Origin: Azoarcus sp. CIB
GTDB taxonomy: Bacteria > Pseudomonadota > Gammaproteobacteria > Burkholderiales > Rhodocyclaceae
Assembly: GCF_001190925.1 (NCBI RefSeq)
Contig: NZ_CP011072.1
Span: 2,418,001-2,482,000 of the forward strand
DNA length: 64,000 bases
Direction of reading: 5' to 3'
Part shown: piece after piece, positions 53,733 to 64,000 of the stretch
How positions within the stretch are numbered: the first letter of the stretch is position 1
Layout: each line of letters begins with the position of its first letter
Program-made: the position numbers and the translations under genes
Notes under the pieces: model-generated
Told to the model about the DNA's origin: nothing
The model's database searches: none
Seen by the model: only the letters and a program-made list of their open reading frames with translations

Positions 53733-56084
53733 TCAGAAGACCGAGCCAAGCTGGAACTGGAACTTCTGCAGGTCGTCGTCCTTTTCCTTCTTGAGCGGGA
53801 TGCCGAGACTGAACTTCAGCGGACCGATCGGCGAACTCCACGAGAAGGCCAGACCGGTACTGTAGCGCAGGTCGCCGAATTTCGCCTTGTCGCCCGACGC
53901 CCACACGGTACCCGCGTCGATGAAGGCCGACATGCGGAACGAACGGTCCATACCCGAACCCGGCAGCGGGAAATAGAATTCGGCGTTGGCAATCAGGCGA
54001 CGATTCCCGCCGAGGGGGTCTCCAGTAGCCGAGCGCCGCACAGTGCCGTCGGAATTCCTGATAACTTCATCATCCTTCGGACCAATGGAAGACTGCTCGA
54101 AGCCGCGAACGGAGCCGATACCCCCGGCATAGAAGTTCTTGTAGAACGGCAGCGTCTCGCCGCCGTAGCCCTTGGCCCAGCCGAGATCGGTGTTGAGCAT
54201 CAGCGCGTAGTCGCGGCCGAACGGGAACCACTGCTGGTACTGGTAGTTGAGCTTGGTGTATTTCAGCTCGCCCGGCGGCACGGCGACTTCGCCGAACACG
54301 CGCTGGAAGTTGCCCTTGCGCGGATAGATCACGCTATCGCGCGTGTCGCGCGCCCACCCGGCCGACGCGAGCAGGCTATTGACAGTGACGTTGCCGATGC
54401 CGTCATCATTGCTGCAACCCTGCTCCTTGCAGAAGTTGATGTACTGGACGGGGCTCTCGTCAAAAGTCGTGATCCGGGTGCGATCGACCGCAAGACCGAA
54501 GTTGATCGAATCGTCCTCGCCGATCGGATAGCCGACGCGCATGCCGGCACCGGTCGACACGGTCTTGTAGGGCGCCACGGACAGCGTGTTCGACGGGTCG
54601 TAGGTCCGGTGGTAGAGATCCCAACCCAGGCTCACGCCGTCGATCGTGTAGTACGGATCGGTAAAGGACAGCGCGTAGGTACGGCTCGACTTGCTCGTAT
54701 TGAGCGCGAGCGTCAGCGCGTTGCCCGAACCGAACAGGTTCTGCTGCGAAACCGACGCCGACAGAACCACCTTCTCCGAACTCGAGAAGCCGGCACCCAG
54801 CGAGAGGTTGCCGGTCGCGCGTTCCTTGACGTTGAAGTTCACATCGACCTGGTCCGTCGTGCCCGTCACGGCAGGCGTCTCGACGTTGACTTCCTCGAAG
54901 TGCCCCAGGCGATCGACGCGCGTGCGCGAGCGGTTGATCTGTGCGGCGTCGTACCATGCGCCTTCCATCTGGCGCATCTCGCGGCGGATGACCTCGTCGC
55001 GCGTCTTCGTGTTGCCGCCGACGTTGATGCGGCGCACATACACGCGACGACCGGGATCGACGAAGATCGTGAACGCGACCTCGCGCCTCTCCTTGTCGAC
55101 TTCCGGCGCGGCATTCACGTTCGCGAAGGCATAGCCTTCATTGCCCAGCCGGTCGGCCACGGCCTTGGTCGTCTCGGTCAGCTTCTCGCGCGAGAAGATC
55201 TCGCCCGGCTTGATCGCGACGAGCTTCTTGTACTCTTCCTCGGGCAGCACCAGATCGCCGGCGAAGCGCACGGCAGAAACCGAATAACGCTCACCCTCGG
55301 TGATGCTCAGGGTGATGTAGATGTCCTTCTTGTCCGGCGTGATCGAGACCTGCGTGGAGTCGATGTTGAAATCGAGATAACCGCGGTTCAGGTAGTACGA
55401 GCGCAGCGTTTCGAGGTCTGCCGAGAGCTTCTGGCGCGAATACTGGTCGTTCTTCGTATACCAGGTCAGCCAGCCCGGCGTCGTGAGCTGGAAGAGGTCC
55501 CGCAGCTCCGACTCCTTGAACGCCCTGTTGCCGACGATGCTGATCTGGCGGATCTTCGCGACATCGCCCTCATCGACCTTGAAATTGATGCCGACCCGAT
55601 TGCGCTCGAGCGGCGTCACGGTCGTCTCGATCACCGCGGCGTACTTGCCGCGGCTCAGGTATTGCCGCTTGAGTTCCTGTTCGGCACGCTCCAGCAACGC
55701 GCGGTCGAAGATCCGCGACTCCGCCAGGCCAACGTCCTTCAGACCCTTCTTGAGCGCATCCTTGTCGAACTCCTTCACACCGACGAAGTCGATCTGCGCG
55801 ATCGCGGGACGCTCCTCGACGAGCACCACCAGGACGTTGTCCTCGGCTTCGATGCGCACGTCCTTGAAGAAACCCGTGGCGAACAGGCCCCGAATGGCCT
55901 CTGCCGCCTGCGCCTCGGTGAATGTTTCGCCCACGCGGACCGGCAGGTAATTGAAGACGGTGCCGGCCTCGGTACGCTGGATGCCTTCGACGCGGATGTC
56001 CTTGACGACGAACGGTTCAAATGCAAACACCGGGGCAGCGGCAAAAAGGGCCGCTACGAGCCCGGACAGGAGCTTCAGTTTCAT
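53733..56084 (-). CDS. bamA: Outer membrane protein assembly factor BamA
   Basis: Core of the BAM complex that inserts beta-barrel proteins into the outer membrane, 783 residues. A signal peptide (1-21, ending VFA) precedes five POTRA domains (to about 425) and a C-terminal 16-strand barrel. The barrel keeps the lid-lock motif [11 protein letters not shown] and ends in an aromatic-terminated strand (FQFQLGSVF). It follows rseP by 7 bp. Confidence 0.97.
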   Translation of the reverse strand: MKLKLLSGLVAALFAAAPVFAFEPFVVKDIRVEGIQRTEAGTVFNYLPVRVGETFTEAQAAEAIRGLFATGFFKDVRIEAEDNVLVVLVEERPAIAQIDFVGVKEFDKDALKKGLKDVGLAESRIFDRALLERAEQELKRQYLSRGKYAAVIETTVTPLERNRVGINFKVDEGDVAKIRQISIVGNRAFKESELRDLFQLTTPGWLTWYTKNDQYSRQKLSADLETLRSYYLNRGYLDFNIDSTQVSITPDKKDIYITLSITEGERYSVSAVRFAGDLVLPEEEYKKLVAIKPGEIFSREKLTETTKAVADRLGNEGYAFANVNAAPEVDKERREVAFTIFVDPGRRVYVRRINVGGNTKTRDEVIRREMRQMEGAWYDAAQINRSRTRVDRLGHFEEVNVETPAVTGTTDQVDVNFNVKERATGNLSLGAGFSSSEKVVLSASVSQQNLFGSGNALTLALNTSKSSRTYALSFTDPYYTIDGVSLGWDLYHRTYDPSNTLSVAPYKTVSTGAGMRVGYPIGEDDSINFGLAVDRTRITTFDESPVQYINFCKEQGCSNDDGIGNVTVNSLLASAGWARDTRDSVIYPRKGNFQRVFGEVAVPPGELKYTKLNYQYQQWFPFGRDYALMLNTDLGWAKGYGGETLPFYKNFYAGGIGSVRGFEQSSIGPKDDEVIRNSDGTVRRSATGDPLGGNRRLIANAEFYFPLPGSGMDRSFRMSAFIDAGTVWASGDKAKFGDLRYSTGLAFSWSSPIGPLKFSLGIPLKKEKDDDLQKFQFQLGSVF

Positions 56085-56091
56085 CGGGGAG

Positions 56092-57456
56092 TCAACCGGA
56101 AATGAGACGGGTTATGTCGTTGTAGAAGGCAAACGCCATCAGCATCGCAAGCGCGACCAGACCGATCTGCTGACCGATCTCCATGATGCGCTCGGGGATG
56201 GGACCGCCCTTGATAATCTCTATCACATAATACAGTAAATGCCCCCCATCCAGCACCGGGATGGGCAGCAGGTTCAGCACGCCCAGGCTGATGCTGATGA
56301 GCGCGATGAACTTCAGGTAATGGTCGAGACCGAGCTTTGCCGACTGCCCGGCGTAATCGGCGATCGTGACGGGTCCCGACAGGTTCTTCCACGAAATCTC
56401 GCCGGTGATCATGCGCCCGATCATCTTGAGACTCAGCACGCTGGTCTCCCAGGTCTGCGTGAGCGCCTTGCCAAGCGCGTCGACCGGACCGTAGCGGACG
56501 ACGGCAAACAGGGCCTCCCTGCTTGCGCCGGCGTCCGCCACCGCCACGCCGATCTTGCCGATCTGGGTGCCGCGATCATCGACGGCATCCGGTACCAGCT
56601 TCAGCTCGATGCGCTGCTCGCCGCGCTGCACGACGGCAGCAATCGGCTGCCCCGGACGCTGGCGCACGCGCTCGACCAGTTCGCTCCACGATGCGAGCTT
56701 CGCCCCGTCGATCTCGACGAAGCGGTCCCCAGGCAGCAAACCGCTGCGCGCCCCCGCCCCGCCTTCGATGACCTTTCCGACGACCGGCGCGATCAGCGGA
56801 CGCCAGGCGCGCAGCCCCATGTTCGCGATCAGATCCTGCTCGCCGTCCTCGATTTTCACCGTGGAGAGATCGAGCGAACGATAGGTCTCAACGCCTTCCG
56901 CGGTGCGGACGTGGAGCGAAACCGGGGCCGAATCAAGCGCATGGCGCAACAGCACCCAGCGCAGTTCGGGCCAGCTCCGCACGGCCTCGTCATTCACCGC
57001 CAGCACCAGATCGCGCTCGCGGATCCCGGCGACGGCAGCCGGCGTAGCCGGGCCGGTCACCGCGAGCTGCGGCTTGAGTTCCTCGGTTCCGGTCGCGAAG
57101 AGGCCCCAATAAAGCACCACGGCGAGCAGGAAATTCGCGAGGGGACCGGCCGCGACGATCGCGAAACGCTTCCCCACCTTCTGCCGATTGAAGGCGCGAT
57201 GCAGCTCCTCGGGTGCGACCTCCCCTTCGCGCTCGTCAAGCATCTTCACGTAGCCGCCGAGTGGAAAGAGTGCAAGCGCCCACACCGTGCGATCGGCACC
57301 GGCGGTCCAGCTCAGCAGCGGACGCCCGAAGCCGATGGAAAAGCGCAGGACCTTGACGCCGCACCAGCGGGCAACGAGGTAATGGCCCAGCTCATGGACA
57401 AGGATCAGGAGCCCGAGGGCCAGAATGAAGGGGATCAGGTATTCGAAAAGATTCAT
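56092..57456 (-). CDS. rseP: Site-2 zinc metalloprotease RseP
   Basis: Intramembrane protease that cleaves the anti-sigma factor RseA in the sigma-E envelope stress response. 454 residues, four membrane helices. Zinc site HELGH (about residue 22) and the C-terminal LDGGH are intact; two PDZ domains lie in between (about 105-330). ATG 57456 overlaps the dxr stop; the extra upstream residues from 57489 lie within dxr. Confidence 0.94.
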   Translation of the reverse strand: MNLFEYLIPFILALGLLILVHELGHYLVARWCGVKVLRFSIGFGRPLLSWTAGADRTVWALALFPLGGYVKMLDEREGEVAPEELHRAFNRQKVGKRFAIVAAGPLANFLLAVVLYWGLFATGTEELKPQLAVTGPATPAAVAGIRERDLVLAVNDEAVRSWPELRWVLLRHALDSAPVSLHVRTAEGVETYRSLDLSTVKIEDGEQDLIANMGLRAWRPLIAPVVGKVIEGGAGARSGLLPGDRFVEIDGAKLASWSELVERVRQRPGQPIAAVVQRGEQRIELKLVPDAVDDRGTQIGKIGVAVADAGASREALFAVVRYGPVDALGKALTQTWETSVLSLKMIGRMITGEISWKNLSGPVTIADYAGQSAKLGLDHYLKFIALISISLGVLNLLPIPVLDGGHLLYYVIEIIKGGPIPERIMEIGQQIGLVALAMLMAFAFYNDITRLISG

Positions 57457-58655
57457 CGGCTCGTGCCGCGGGCGAGGATAACGGTGCACGCGATGTCACG
57501 CGCCCTCGCATCCGCATCGATAATTGCATCGAGCGAGTCGACCGACAAGCCGTGCGCGCGTTCCAATGTCGCTGAAATTACATCCGCAATCCCGCGGAAA
57601 CCGAGACGCCCGTCGAGGAAGGCCGCCACAGCCTCCTCGTTCGCCGCATTGAGGACCGCGGCTGCAGCGCCACCCTCGCGCAGCGCCTGATAGGCCAGCG
57701 CCAGGCAGGGGAAACGCTCGAAGTCGGGGCGCTCGAATGTCAGGCGCGCGATCTCGAACAGGTCGAGCGAGCGCACCCCCGCGTCGATGCGATCGGGGTA
57801 AGCCATGGCGTGCGCGATGGGCGTGCGCATGTCGGGGTTGCCGAGCTGAGCAAGGACGGAGCCGTCGGCGTACTCGACCATCGAGTGGATCACGCTCTGC
57901 GGATGGACGACGACCTCGATGCGTTCCGCCGGCAGACCGAACAGCCAGTGCGCCTCGATGACTTCGAGCCCCTTGTTCATCATCGTCGCCGAATCGACGG
58001 AGATCTTCCGCCCCATGACCCAGTTCGGATGTGCACACGCCTCGTCCGGCGTGACGTTGGCGAGGCTTTCGGCCGAACGCTCGCGGAACGGACCACCCGA
58101 CGCGGTGAGCAGGATTCGCCGGATCCCGCGTTCGTCCGCGTTGCGACGGAAGTCGTGCGGCAGAGCCTGGAACACCGCGTTGTGCTCACTGTCGATCGGC
58201 AGAAGCTGCGCCCCGCTGTCCGCGACCGCCTCCATGAACAGCGCGCCGGAAAGAACCAGCGCCTCCTTGTTCGCGAGGAGCACGCGCTTGCCGGCTCGCG
58301 CAGCGGCCAGCGTCGGAGCAAGGCCCGCGGCGCCGACGATCGCGGCCATGACCGCATCCGCCTCTTCGTGGCATGCAACGTCGATCAGCGCGCCAGCGCC
58401 GTCGAGCACGCAGGTCTTCACCCCCGCGCCCTGCAGCCGTTCGCGCAGACGCGCTGCGGCGGCGGGATTCACCATCACCGCGAAGCGCGGCGAAAACCGC
58501 ACGCAGAGTTCGACCATCCGGTCGACGCTGTCTTGCGCCGTGAGCGCGAAGGCTTCGAAACGGTCGGGGTGGCGGGCGATGACGTCGAGCGTGCTCATGC
58601 CGATCGAGCCCGTGGCCCCGAGCACCGTCACACGTTGAATTGTCGTATCAGGCAT
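57453..58655 (-). CDS. dxr: 1-deoxy-D-xylulose 5-phosphate reductoisomerase
   Basis: Second step of the MEP isoprenoid pathway, 400 residues. NADPH-binding [12 protein letters not shown] at the N-terminus, then [24 protein letters not shown] and the substrate loop [28 protein letters not shown]. It follows cdsA by 3 bp and overlaps rseP. It supplies precursor for the upstream uppS. Confidence 0.96.
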   Translation of the reverse strand: MPDTTIQRVTVLGATGSIGMSTLDVIARHPDRFEAFALTAQDSVDRMVELCVRFSPRFAVMVNPAAAARLRERLQGAGVKTCVLDGAGALIDVACHEEADAVMAAIVGAAGLAPTLAAARAGKRVLLANKEALVLSGALFMEAVADSGAQLLPIDSEHNAVFQALPHDFRRNADERGIRRILLTASGGPFRERSAESLANVTPDEACAHPNWVMGRKISVDSATMMNKGLEVIEAHWLFGLPAERIEVVVHPQSVIHSMVEYADGSVLAQLGNPDMRTPIAHAMAYPDRIDAGVRSLDLFEIARLTFERPDFERFPCLALAYQALREGGAAAAVLNAANEEAVAAFLDGRLGFRGIADVISATLERAHGLSVDSLDAIIDADARARDIACTVILARGTSR

Positions 58656-58658
58656 CGA

Positions 58659-59486
58659 TCAGATTGCGAGCCAGAGGGACACGAGGCCCACCAGCGGGAG
58701 GGTTGAGGTGAGGCTGTCGATGCGGTCGAGGATACCGCCGTGCCCAGGCAACAAGGTGCCGCTATCCTTCAGGCCGGCCTGCCGCTTGAGGAGCGACTCG
58801 AACAGGTCACCCAGGATGCTCACGGCAGTGAATCCGGCCAGCAGCGGAATCAGCACAACGACGAGCGGAGAGCGCGCGAATTCCAGCGAGGAGCCCAGCG
58901 CCAGCAGCACACCGAAGATCACGACCCCTACGAGGGCGCCGCCAGCCCCCTCCCAGGTCTTTCCCGGGCTGATTTCGGGCGCAAGCTTCCGCCGCCCGAA
59001 TGCGCGACCGGTGAAGTAGGCCGAAATATCCGCTACCGACACAGCCGCAATGACCGCAAGGAGCAGAAGCGGACTGACCGACCTCAGGTGGGCCATCGCG
59101 AGCGCAGGGGGAAGCAGGACGATCAGGCCGACGAGCACCGTGCTCGCACTTCCCTGCAGCCGCCATTTCCGCTTCAGCCAGAACGGCACCACGGCAAGCC
59201 AGAATGCCGCGCTGAGGGCATAGAACCCGACAAACCCGACCGGCGGCTGCCGCGCATCGCCCGCGAGTCCCGAAACGACCCCCAGCAGCAGGCATGCGGC
59301 CCCCATCAGCACCGCGTACACCGCACGCTGAACGCCGGCAAATCGGCCCAGCCCGCCCCACTCCCACGCCGCCCCGCCGCAGATCAGGCTGGCGAACGCC
59401 AGCCACCCGAGGGACGGCAGGAAGAAAAGCGCGCCAAGCAGGACGCCCAGCAGCACAAATGCGGTAATGACCCGGGTCTTAAGCAT
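58659..59486 (-). CDS. cdsA: Phosphatidate cytidylyltransferase
   Basis: Integral membrane enzyme (275 residues, about eight helices) that makes CDP-diacylglycerol. The signature near the C-terminus is [17 protein letters not shown], then [16 protein letters not shown] 59486 overlaps the uppS 3' end by 8 bp; the further upstream frame is uppS coding sequence. Confidence 0.95.
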   Translation of the reverse strand: MLKTRVITAFVLLGVLLGALFFLPSLGWLAFASLICGGAAWEWGGLGRFAGVQRAVYAVLMGAACLLLGVVSGLAGDARQPPVGFVGFYALSAAFWLAVVPFWLKRKWRLQGSASTVLVGLIVLLPPALAMAHLRSVSPLLLLAVIAAVSVADISAYFTGRAFGRRKLAPEISPGKTWEGAGGALVGVVIFGVLLALGSSLEFARSPLVVVLIPLLAGFTAVSILGDLFESLLKRQAGLKDSGTLLPGHGGILDRIDSLTSTLPLVGLVSLWLAI

Positions 59487-60288
59487 GATCCGCCGAATCC
59501 CGGCTCGCCTCTTCCTGTTTCGCGGATTTTTCGGATTCGCACAGCTGCTCGCTGGTACGGCCGAACCTGCGTTCGCGCGACCTGTAAGACGCAATCGCCA
59601 GCTCGAGCGCCTTCTCGTCGAAATCAGGCCAGAGCGTGTCGGTGAAGTAGAGCTCGGAATAGGCGAGCTGCCACAGCAGGAAATTGCTGATCCGCTGCTC
59701 GCCTCCGGTACGGATGAACAGGTCCGGCTCGGGACCGTAGTTGAGCGACAGCTCCGCGTTCAGATCGTCTTCGGTGAATCCCGAACGGCGCTCGGGATTC
59801 GTCGCGAGCATGCGCTCGACGGCCTGCAGGATGTCCCAGCGCCCACCGTAGTTGGCGGCGATCGTGAGCGTGAGCCGGCCGTTGCGCGCAGTCAGCTCCT
59901 CAGCGCGACGGATCATGTCGACGAGCGCGGGCTCGAATCGGGACAGATCGCCGATCACGCGAAAGCGGATGCCATTTTCATGCAGGCGATCGATTTCCTT
60001 CTGCAGCGAGCGCATGAAGAGCTGCATCAGGAACGAGACTTCGTCGGCAGGACGGCGCCAGTTCTCGGAACTGAAGGCGAACAGCGTCAGGTGGGACACG
60101 CCCTTCGCCATGCAGGCCCGGATCACAGCGCGGACCGATTCGACGCCCTTGCCGTGACCGGCCACGCGCGGCATGAAGCGCTTGCGCGCCCAGCGCCCGT
60201 TGCCGTCCATGATGATGGCGATGTGCTGCGGAACGCCGGAGACCTCCGGGATTTCGCGCGTGGAGCTGGTAAAAGGTTTACGCGCCAT
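59479..60288 (-). CDS. uppS: Undecaprenyl diphosphate synthase
   Basis: Cis-prenyltransferase making the C55 lipid carrier for peptidoglycan, about 269 residues. It has [30 protein letters not shown] and [15 protein letters not shown]. Two adjacent ATGs exist; the one at 60288 has better spacing from GGAG than that at 60291. Confidence 0.95.
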   Translation of the reverse strand: MARKPFTSSTREIPEVSGVPQHIAIIMDGNGRWARKRFMPRVAGHGKGVESVRAVIRACMAKGVSHLTLFAFSSENWRRPADEVSFLMQLFMRSLQKEIDRLHENGIRFRVIGDLSRFEPALVDMIRRAEELTARNGRLTLTIAANYGGRWDILQAVERMLATNPERRSGFTEDDLNAELSLNYGPEPDLFIRTGGEQRISNFLLWQLAYSELYFTDTLWPDFDEKALELAIASYRSRERRFGRTSEQLCESEKSAKQEEASRDSADHA

Positions 60289-60337
60289 CATGCGTCTCCC
60301 GCGTTGTATCCCGCCGCCAGATCCGATCCTGAACGGA

Positions 60338-60895
60338 TCAGATCTGCATCAGTTCCTGCTCTTTTTGTGCGAGCAGCTTATCGATCTCGGCGATGTGCTT
60401 GTCGGTGAGCTTCTGGATGTCGTCCTGGGTGCGACGTTCGTCGTCTTCCGAGATCGTCTTGTCCTTGACCGCATCCTTGAGCTGCTGGTTGCCGTCGCGA
60501 CGCAGGTTGCGCACGGCCACCTTGGCGTTCTCGCCTTCGTGGCGCACGACCTTCGTCAGGTCGCGACGGCGCTCTTCCGTCAGGGCCGGCATCGGCACCC
60601 GCAGCATTTCGCCCATGTTGGCCGGATTGAGGCCCAGGTCGCTGTCGCGGATCGCTCTCTCGATCTTCCCCAGCATGGGTTTTTCCCATGCCTGGACGCC
60701 GATCGTGCGTGCGTCGATCAGGGTGATGTTGGCGACCTGGTTGATCGGAACCGGGCTGCCATAGTATTCGACCATCACATGATCGAGCAGACCGGTATGG
60801 GCGCGACCGGTGCGCACCTTGCTCAGGTCGGCCTTCAGCACCTCGATCGACTTCTGCATCTTCTGCTCGGTCGATTTCTTGAGTTCGGCAATCAT
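60338..60895 (-). CDS. frr: Ribosome recycling factor
   Basis: Splits post-termination ribosomes with EF-G, 185 residues. Typical three-helix-bundle sequence with [24 protein letters not shown] and [33 protein letters not shown] upstream. Located 10 bp after pyrH, the normal order. Confidence 0.97.
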   Translation of the reverse strand: MIAELKKSTEQKMQKSIEVLKADLSKVRTGRAHTGLLDHVMVEYYGSPVPINQVANITLIDARTIGVQAWEKPMLGKIERAIRDSDLGLNPANMGEMLRVPMPALTEERRRDLTKVVRHEGENAKVAVRNLRRDGNQQLKDAVKDKTISEDDERRTQDDIQKLTDKHIAEIDKLLAQKEQELMQI

Positions 60896-60905
60896 TCTCG
60901 AATCC

Positions 60906-61622
60906 TCAGGAATGAACCAGCGTGCCTTCGTCTTCGCCCATCACGACGCGCTTGAGCGCGCCCGGCTTGAAGATCGAGAACACGTTGATCGGCAGTTTCT
61001 GGTCGCGGCACAGCGCGAACGCGGTAGTGTCCATCACGGCGAGATTGCGACCGATCGCCTCGTCGAAGCTGATGCGGTGGTAGCGCATGGCCAGCGGATC
61101 CTTGTGCGGATCGGCGGTATATACGCCATCGACCTTGGTCGCCTTCAGCACGATCTGCGCGGCCATTTCCGACCCGCGCAGCGCGGCGGCCGTATCGGTC
61201 GTGAAGAACGGGTTGCCGGTACCGGCCGCAAAAATGACGACGCGACCTTCCTCCATGTGGCGGATGGCGCGCCCGCGGATATATGGCTCGACGACCTGGT
61301 CGATGCGCAACGCCGACTGCACGCGCGCCTCGACGCCGGCGCGGCGGAATGCGTCGGCCAGCGCCATCGCATTCATCACCGTTGCGAGCATGCCCATGTA
61401 GTCCGCGGTGGCGCGATCCATGCCGGACGCAGCGCCTTTCATTCCGCGGAAGATGTTGCCGCCGCCGATCACCACGCCAACCTGCACGCCGAGGTGCGTC
61501 ACCTCGGCGATCTCGGCGACGATGCGGCTGACCACCTCTTCGTTGATGCCGTACGCGTCGTCACCCATCAGGGCTTCGCCGGACAGTTTCAACATGATGC
61601 GCTTGTAGGCGGCGACACTCAT
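60906..61622 (-). CDS. pyrH: UMP kinase
   Basis: Phosphorylates UMP to UDP; hexameric amino-acid-kinase fold, about 238 residues. It shows [44 protein letters not shown] and [13 protein letters not shown]. Of two adjacent ATGs (61625, 61622) the second is better spaced from GAGG. It follows tsf by about 10 bp. Confidence 0.96.
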   Translation of the reverse strand: MSVAAYKRIMLKLSGEALMGDDAYGINEEVVSRIVAEIAEVTHLGVQVGVVIGGGNIFRGMKGAASGMDRATADYMGMLATVMNAMALADAFRRAGVEARVQSALRIDQVVEPYIRGRAIRHMEEGRVVIFAAGTGNPFFTTDTAAALRGSEMAAQIVLKATKVDGVYTADPHKDPLAMRYHRISFDEAIGRNLAVMDTTAFALCRDQKLPINVFSIFKPGALKRVVMGEDEGTLVHS

Positions 61623-61632
61623 CATGGACCTC

Positions 61633-62538
61633 TTACTTCTTGGCTGCAGCAGCCTGGGCGGCGACTTCGGCGGCGAAGTCGGTCACCTTCTTCTCGATGC
61701 CCTCACCCACGACGTAGAGCGTGAAGCTCGCGATCGAGGCATTGCGCGACTTGAGCAGCGCTTCGACGGTGAGTTTGTCGTCCTTGACGAAGGGCTGGCC
61801 GAGCAGCGTGACTTCCTTCATGAACTTCTGCACCGAACCTTCGACGCGCTTGGCGAGGATGTCTTCGGGGATCGCCTTGCCGGACTTGGCGGCGTCTTCG
61901 GCAGCCTTCTCGCGCGCAACGCGGCGCTCGGACTCGATCAGCTCGACCGCAACGCCCGAAGCGTCGAGGGCCTTCGGCTTCGACGCGGCGATGTGCATGG
62001 CCAGATCCTTCGCCAGCTGCTCGTCGCCACCGACGAGGTCGATCAGCACACCGATCTTGGAACCGCCGTGGATGTACGACGCCAGACGACCCTTGGCCTC
62101 GACGCGCACGAAACGGCGCAGCGTCATGTTCTCGCCGATCTTGCCCACCAGACCGGAACGCACGGAATCCACCGTACCGTCAGCCAGCGGCAGTGCCGAC
62201 AGCGCAGCGACGTCGGCCGGATTGCGCTCGGCAACCAGGGCGGCACAATCGGCGGCCAGCTTCAGGAACTCGTCGTTCTTGGCAACGAAGTCGGTTTCCG
62301 AGTTGATCTCGAGGATGCTGCCGAGCTTGCCGTCGGCGCTGATATCGATCGCAACGACGCCTTCGGCGGCAACGCGCGACGCAGCCTTGGTCGCCTTGCT
62401 GCCGAGCTTCACGCGCAGAATCTCTTCGGCCTTGCCCATGTCGCCGGCGGCCTCGGTCAGAGCTTTCTTGCATTCCATCATGGGCGCGTCGGTCTTCTCG
62501 CGCAGTTCCTTGACCATGCTTGCGGTGATTTCCGCCAT
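61633..62538 (-). CDS. tsf: Elongation factor Ts
   Basis: Guanine nucleotide exchange factor for EF-Tu, 301 residues. N-terminal UBA-like helix with [19 protein letters not shown], core with [12 protein letters not shown], and C-terminal [14 protein letters not shown]. Shine-Dalgarno GAGGAG. Separated from rpsB by 54 bp. Confidence 0.97.
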   Translation of the reverse strand: MAEITASMVKELREKTDAPMMECKKALTEAAGDMGKAEEILRVKLGSKATKAASRVAAEGVVAIDISADGKLGSILEINSETDFVAKNDEFLKLAADCAALVAERNPADVAALSALPLADGTVDSVRSGLVGKIGENMTLRRFVRVEAKGRLASYIHGGSKIGVLIDLVGGDEQLAKDLAMHIAASKPKALDASGVAVELIESERRVAREKAAEDAAKSGKAIPEDILAKRVEGSVQKFMKEVTLLGQPFVKDDKLTVEALLKSRNASIASFTLYVVGEGIEKKVTDFAAEVAAQAAAAKK

Positions 62539-62592
62539 GCTAACTCCTCAAATTCGTATGCATATCGGCCCTGCGTACAGGGCCGAGGAAAC

Positions 62593-63348
62593 TCAGGCCT
62601 GCTCGCCCGACGACGATTCGTCGACTTCGACGAATTCGTCCGAACCGGCAGCGACGATGTCCTGCAGGGCCTGGCTGCGGCCTTCCAGCACGGCGTCGGC
62701 GACACCGCGGGCATAGAGGCGGATCGCGCGCGACGAGTCGTCGTTACCCGGGATCACGTAGTTGATGCCTTCGGGCGAGTGGTTGGTATCGACCACTGCG
62801 ACAACGGGAATGCCGAGCTTCTTGGCTTCGGTGATGGCGATCTTGTGGTAGCCGACGTCGATGACGAACAGCGCGTCCGGCAGGCCGCCCATGTCCTTGA
62901 TGCCGCCGATCGACTTTTGCAGCTTTTCCATTTCGCGCGAGGCCATCAGCGCTTCCTTCTTGGACAGACGCTCGATCGAGCCGTCCTCGACCATCACTTC
63001 CATGTCTTTCAGGCGCTTGATCGACTGCTTGACGGTCTTGAAGTTGGTGAGCATGCCGCCGAGCCAGCGCTCGTCAACGAAGGGCATGCCGGCGCGACCA
63101 GCTTCCTCGGCGATGATCTCGCGAGCCTGGCGCTTGGTGCCGACCAACATGATGGTGCCGCGATTGGCGGACAGCTTGCGCACGAAGTCCATCGCTTCGT
63201 TGTACTTGACCATCGTCTTTTCGAGGTTGACGATGTGGATCTTGTTGCGCTGGCCGAAGATGTAGGGGGCCATGCGCGGATTCCAGAAGCGGGTCTGGTG
63301 ACCAAAGTGGATGCCGGCTTCCAGCATCTGACGCATCGTGACGGACAT
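62593..63348 (-). CDS. rpsB: 30S ribosomal protein S2
   Basis: Small-subunit protein S2, 251 residues. It starts [24 protein letters not shown] and shows [28 protein letters not shown] and [16 protein letters not shown] features (here [22 protein letters not shown]). First gene of the long minus-strand operon; GGAG lies about 10 nt before the ATG. Confidence 0.98.
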   Translation of the reverse strand: MSVTMRQMLEAGIHFGHQTRFWNPRMAPYIFGQRNKIHIVNLEKTMVKYNEAMDFVRKLSANRGTIMLVGTKRQAREIIAEEAGRAGMPFVDERWLGGMLTNFKTVKQSIKRLKDMEVMVEDGSIERLSKKEALMASREMEKLQKSIGGIKDMGGLPDALFVIDVGYHKIAITEAKKLGIPVVAVVDTNHSPEGINYVIPGNDDSSRAIRLYARGVADAVLEGRSQALQDIVAAGSDEFVEVDESSSGEQA

Positions 63349-63534
63349 TTGTACTACTCCGAACTATAAGGGTTGAGCCTCCGCCCGACATGGTCATTCC
63401 AGGATGACCCGAACCGTCCCAAGCACATGGCTTTTCGACGGACCCTCACGGCATTCTGCCGGGCGTGTGGATTTTGCCTGCCACCATTGGCAGACAAGCC
63501 CAAGATGATAGCAGGTTCGCCCTGCCCCACTCAA
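63349..63534 (-). promoter_or_regulatory. rpsB promoter and long 5' leader
   Basis: On the minus strand, TTGAGT (63529-63534, 4/6) and TATCAT (63505-63510, 5/6) are spaced 18 bp. They predict a start near 63498 and a leader of about 150 nt before rpsB. The leader opens with a hairpin CTGCCA-CCAT-TGGCAG (63478-63493). Long rpsB leaders in proteobacteria are known S2 autoregulatory targets; that this one is, is an inference. The remaining 63535-63641 holds only the map upstream region. Confidence 0.5.
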
Positions 63535-63641
63535 GAACGTGATGCCCGCAGGCGTGGGGAGGCATGGCCGCTGCGCATCCGATTTGCCGCGGCTTCCGCC
63601 ATGCGCTAGCCTTTCTCATTTACGCGCCAACCCCTGCAAAA

Positions 63642-64000
63642 ATGAGCATCACCATAAAAACACCCGACGAAATCGAGAAAATGCGCGTTGCCGGCCGTCT
63701 CGCGGCCGAAGTGCTCGACTACATCGAACCCTTCGTCAAGCCGGGAGTCACCACGGGCGAACTCGACCGGCTGTGCCATGACTACATGGTCAACGTGCAG
63801 CAGGCGATTCCCGCACCGTTGAACTACGCACCGCCCGGATACGCGCCCTACCCCAGATCCATCTGCACGTCGATCAATCACCAGGTGTGCCACGGCATCC
63901 CCGGCGAAAAGGCGCTGAAGAAGGGTGACATCGTCAACCTCGACATCACCGTGATCAAGGACGGCTACCACGGCGACACGAGCAGGATGTTCATCGTCGG
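63642..64000 (+). CDS. map: Methionine aminopeptidase type I (3' partial)
   Basis: Removes the initiator methionine from new proteins. The first 119 residues are present, running off the right edge. MSITIKTPDEIEKMRVAGRLAAEVLDYI, the substrate-binding His in QVCHGIPG and the first metal-binding Asp pair (NLDITVIKDGYHGDT) are visible. It is divergent from rpsB, the standard arrangement. The ATG 63642 has only a weak ribosome binding site. Confidence 0.95.
   Translation, partial: MSITIKTPDEIEKMRVAGRLAAEVLDYIEPFVKPGVTTGELDRLCHDYMVNVQQAIPAPLNYAPPGYAPYPRSICTSINHQVCHGIPGEKALKKGDIVNLDITVIKDGYHGDTSRMFIV

Noticed and set aside
53559-56105. Long plus-strand ORF (848 codons) opposite bamA
   Set aside because: Shadow of bamA; low-complexity Arg/Ala/Asp composition and no recognisable motif or ribosome binding site.
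61624-63369. Plus-strand ORF (581 codons) opposite tsf and rpsB
   Set aside because: Spans two certain minus-strand genes and their spacer; an antisense artefact of GC-rich codon use.
1-64000. tRNA, rRNA, CRISPR arrays, prophage or insertion sequences
   Set aside because: No cloverleaf-like segments, rRNA-like conserved blocks, regularly spaced repeats, integrases or transposases were recognised in the window.

Overview
This is a GC-rich, densely coded window from a Gram-negative, facultatively denitrifying bacterium. The gene set (narK1-narK2-narGHJI-narXL next to nosZ and nosR-nosDFYL, a bioA-F-H-C-D biotin operon, and an unbroken rpsB-to-rnhB envelope/translation operon) fits a betaproteobacterium of the Rhodocyclales type (Thauera/Azoarcus/Aromatoleum-like). 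That placement is inferred from gene content and order, not from a database search. No rRNA or tRNA genes, CRISPR arrays, phages or insertion sequences were seen.

Layout: (1) 1-11.9 kb, mixed chromosomal genes: the 3' part of the error-prone polymerase dnaE2, a PAS-diguanylate cyclase, a fused pabB-pabC, a small Cys-rich protein, metY, a pterin carbinolamine dehydratase and a 1261-residue DUF748 envelope protein. (2) 12.1-14.1 kb, a tightly coupled hemerythrin / DUF2249 / polytopic membrane protein operon behind an FNR-type box. (3) 14.1-26.9 kb, the respiratory nitrate module: two transporters, the nitrate reductase and its NarX-NarL sensor system. It has hairpins in the narK1 leader and two copies of a ~100-bp palindromic repeat. 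(4) 26.9-36.7 kb, nitrous oxide reduction: nosZ, then nosR, an unnamed membrane protein and nosDFYL, each unit behind an FNR-like box with a matching -10, followed by two small coupled ORFs that resemble a toxin-antitoxin pair. (5) 37-41 kb, rubrerythrin/rubredoxin/rubredoxin reductase, aroG and serB. (6) 41.1-43.1 kb, an M14 carboxypeptidase and yaaA on the minus strand. (7) 43.2-47.9 kb, the biotin operon, in which bioH carries a one-base frameshift. (8) 47.9-63.5 kb, a long minus-strand operon: rpsB-tsf-pyrH-frr-uppS-cdsA-dxr-rseP-bamA-skp-lpxD-fabZ-lpxA-lpxB-rnhB-copD-like-trmH. (9) The window ends inside map.

How it fits together: NarK1/K2 move nitrate and nitrite, NarGHI reduces nitrate at the inner membrane with NarJ as assembly chaperone, and NarXL senses nitrate/nitrite. 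NosZ performs the last step of denitrification (N2O to N2), with NosR supplying electrons or activating it and NosDFYL maturing its copper centres. Nitrite and NO reductases are not in the window. The hemerythrin operon and the rubrerythrin set look like NO/O2/peroxide handling modules accompanying anaerobic respiration.
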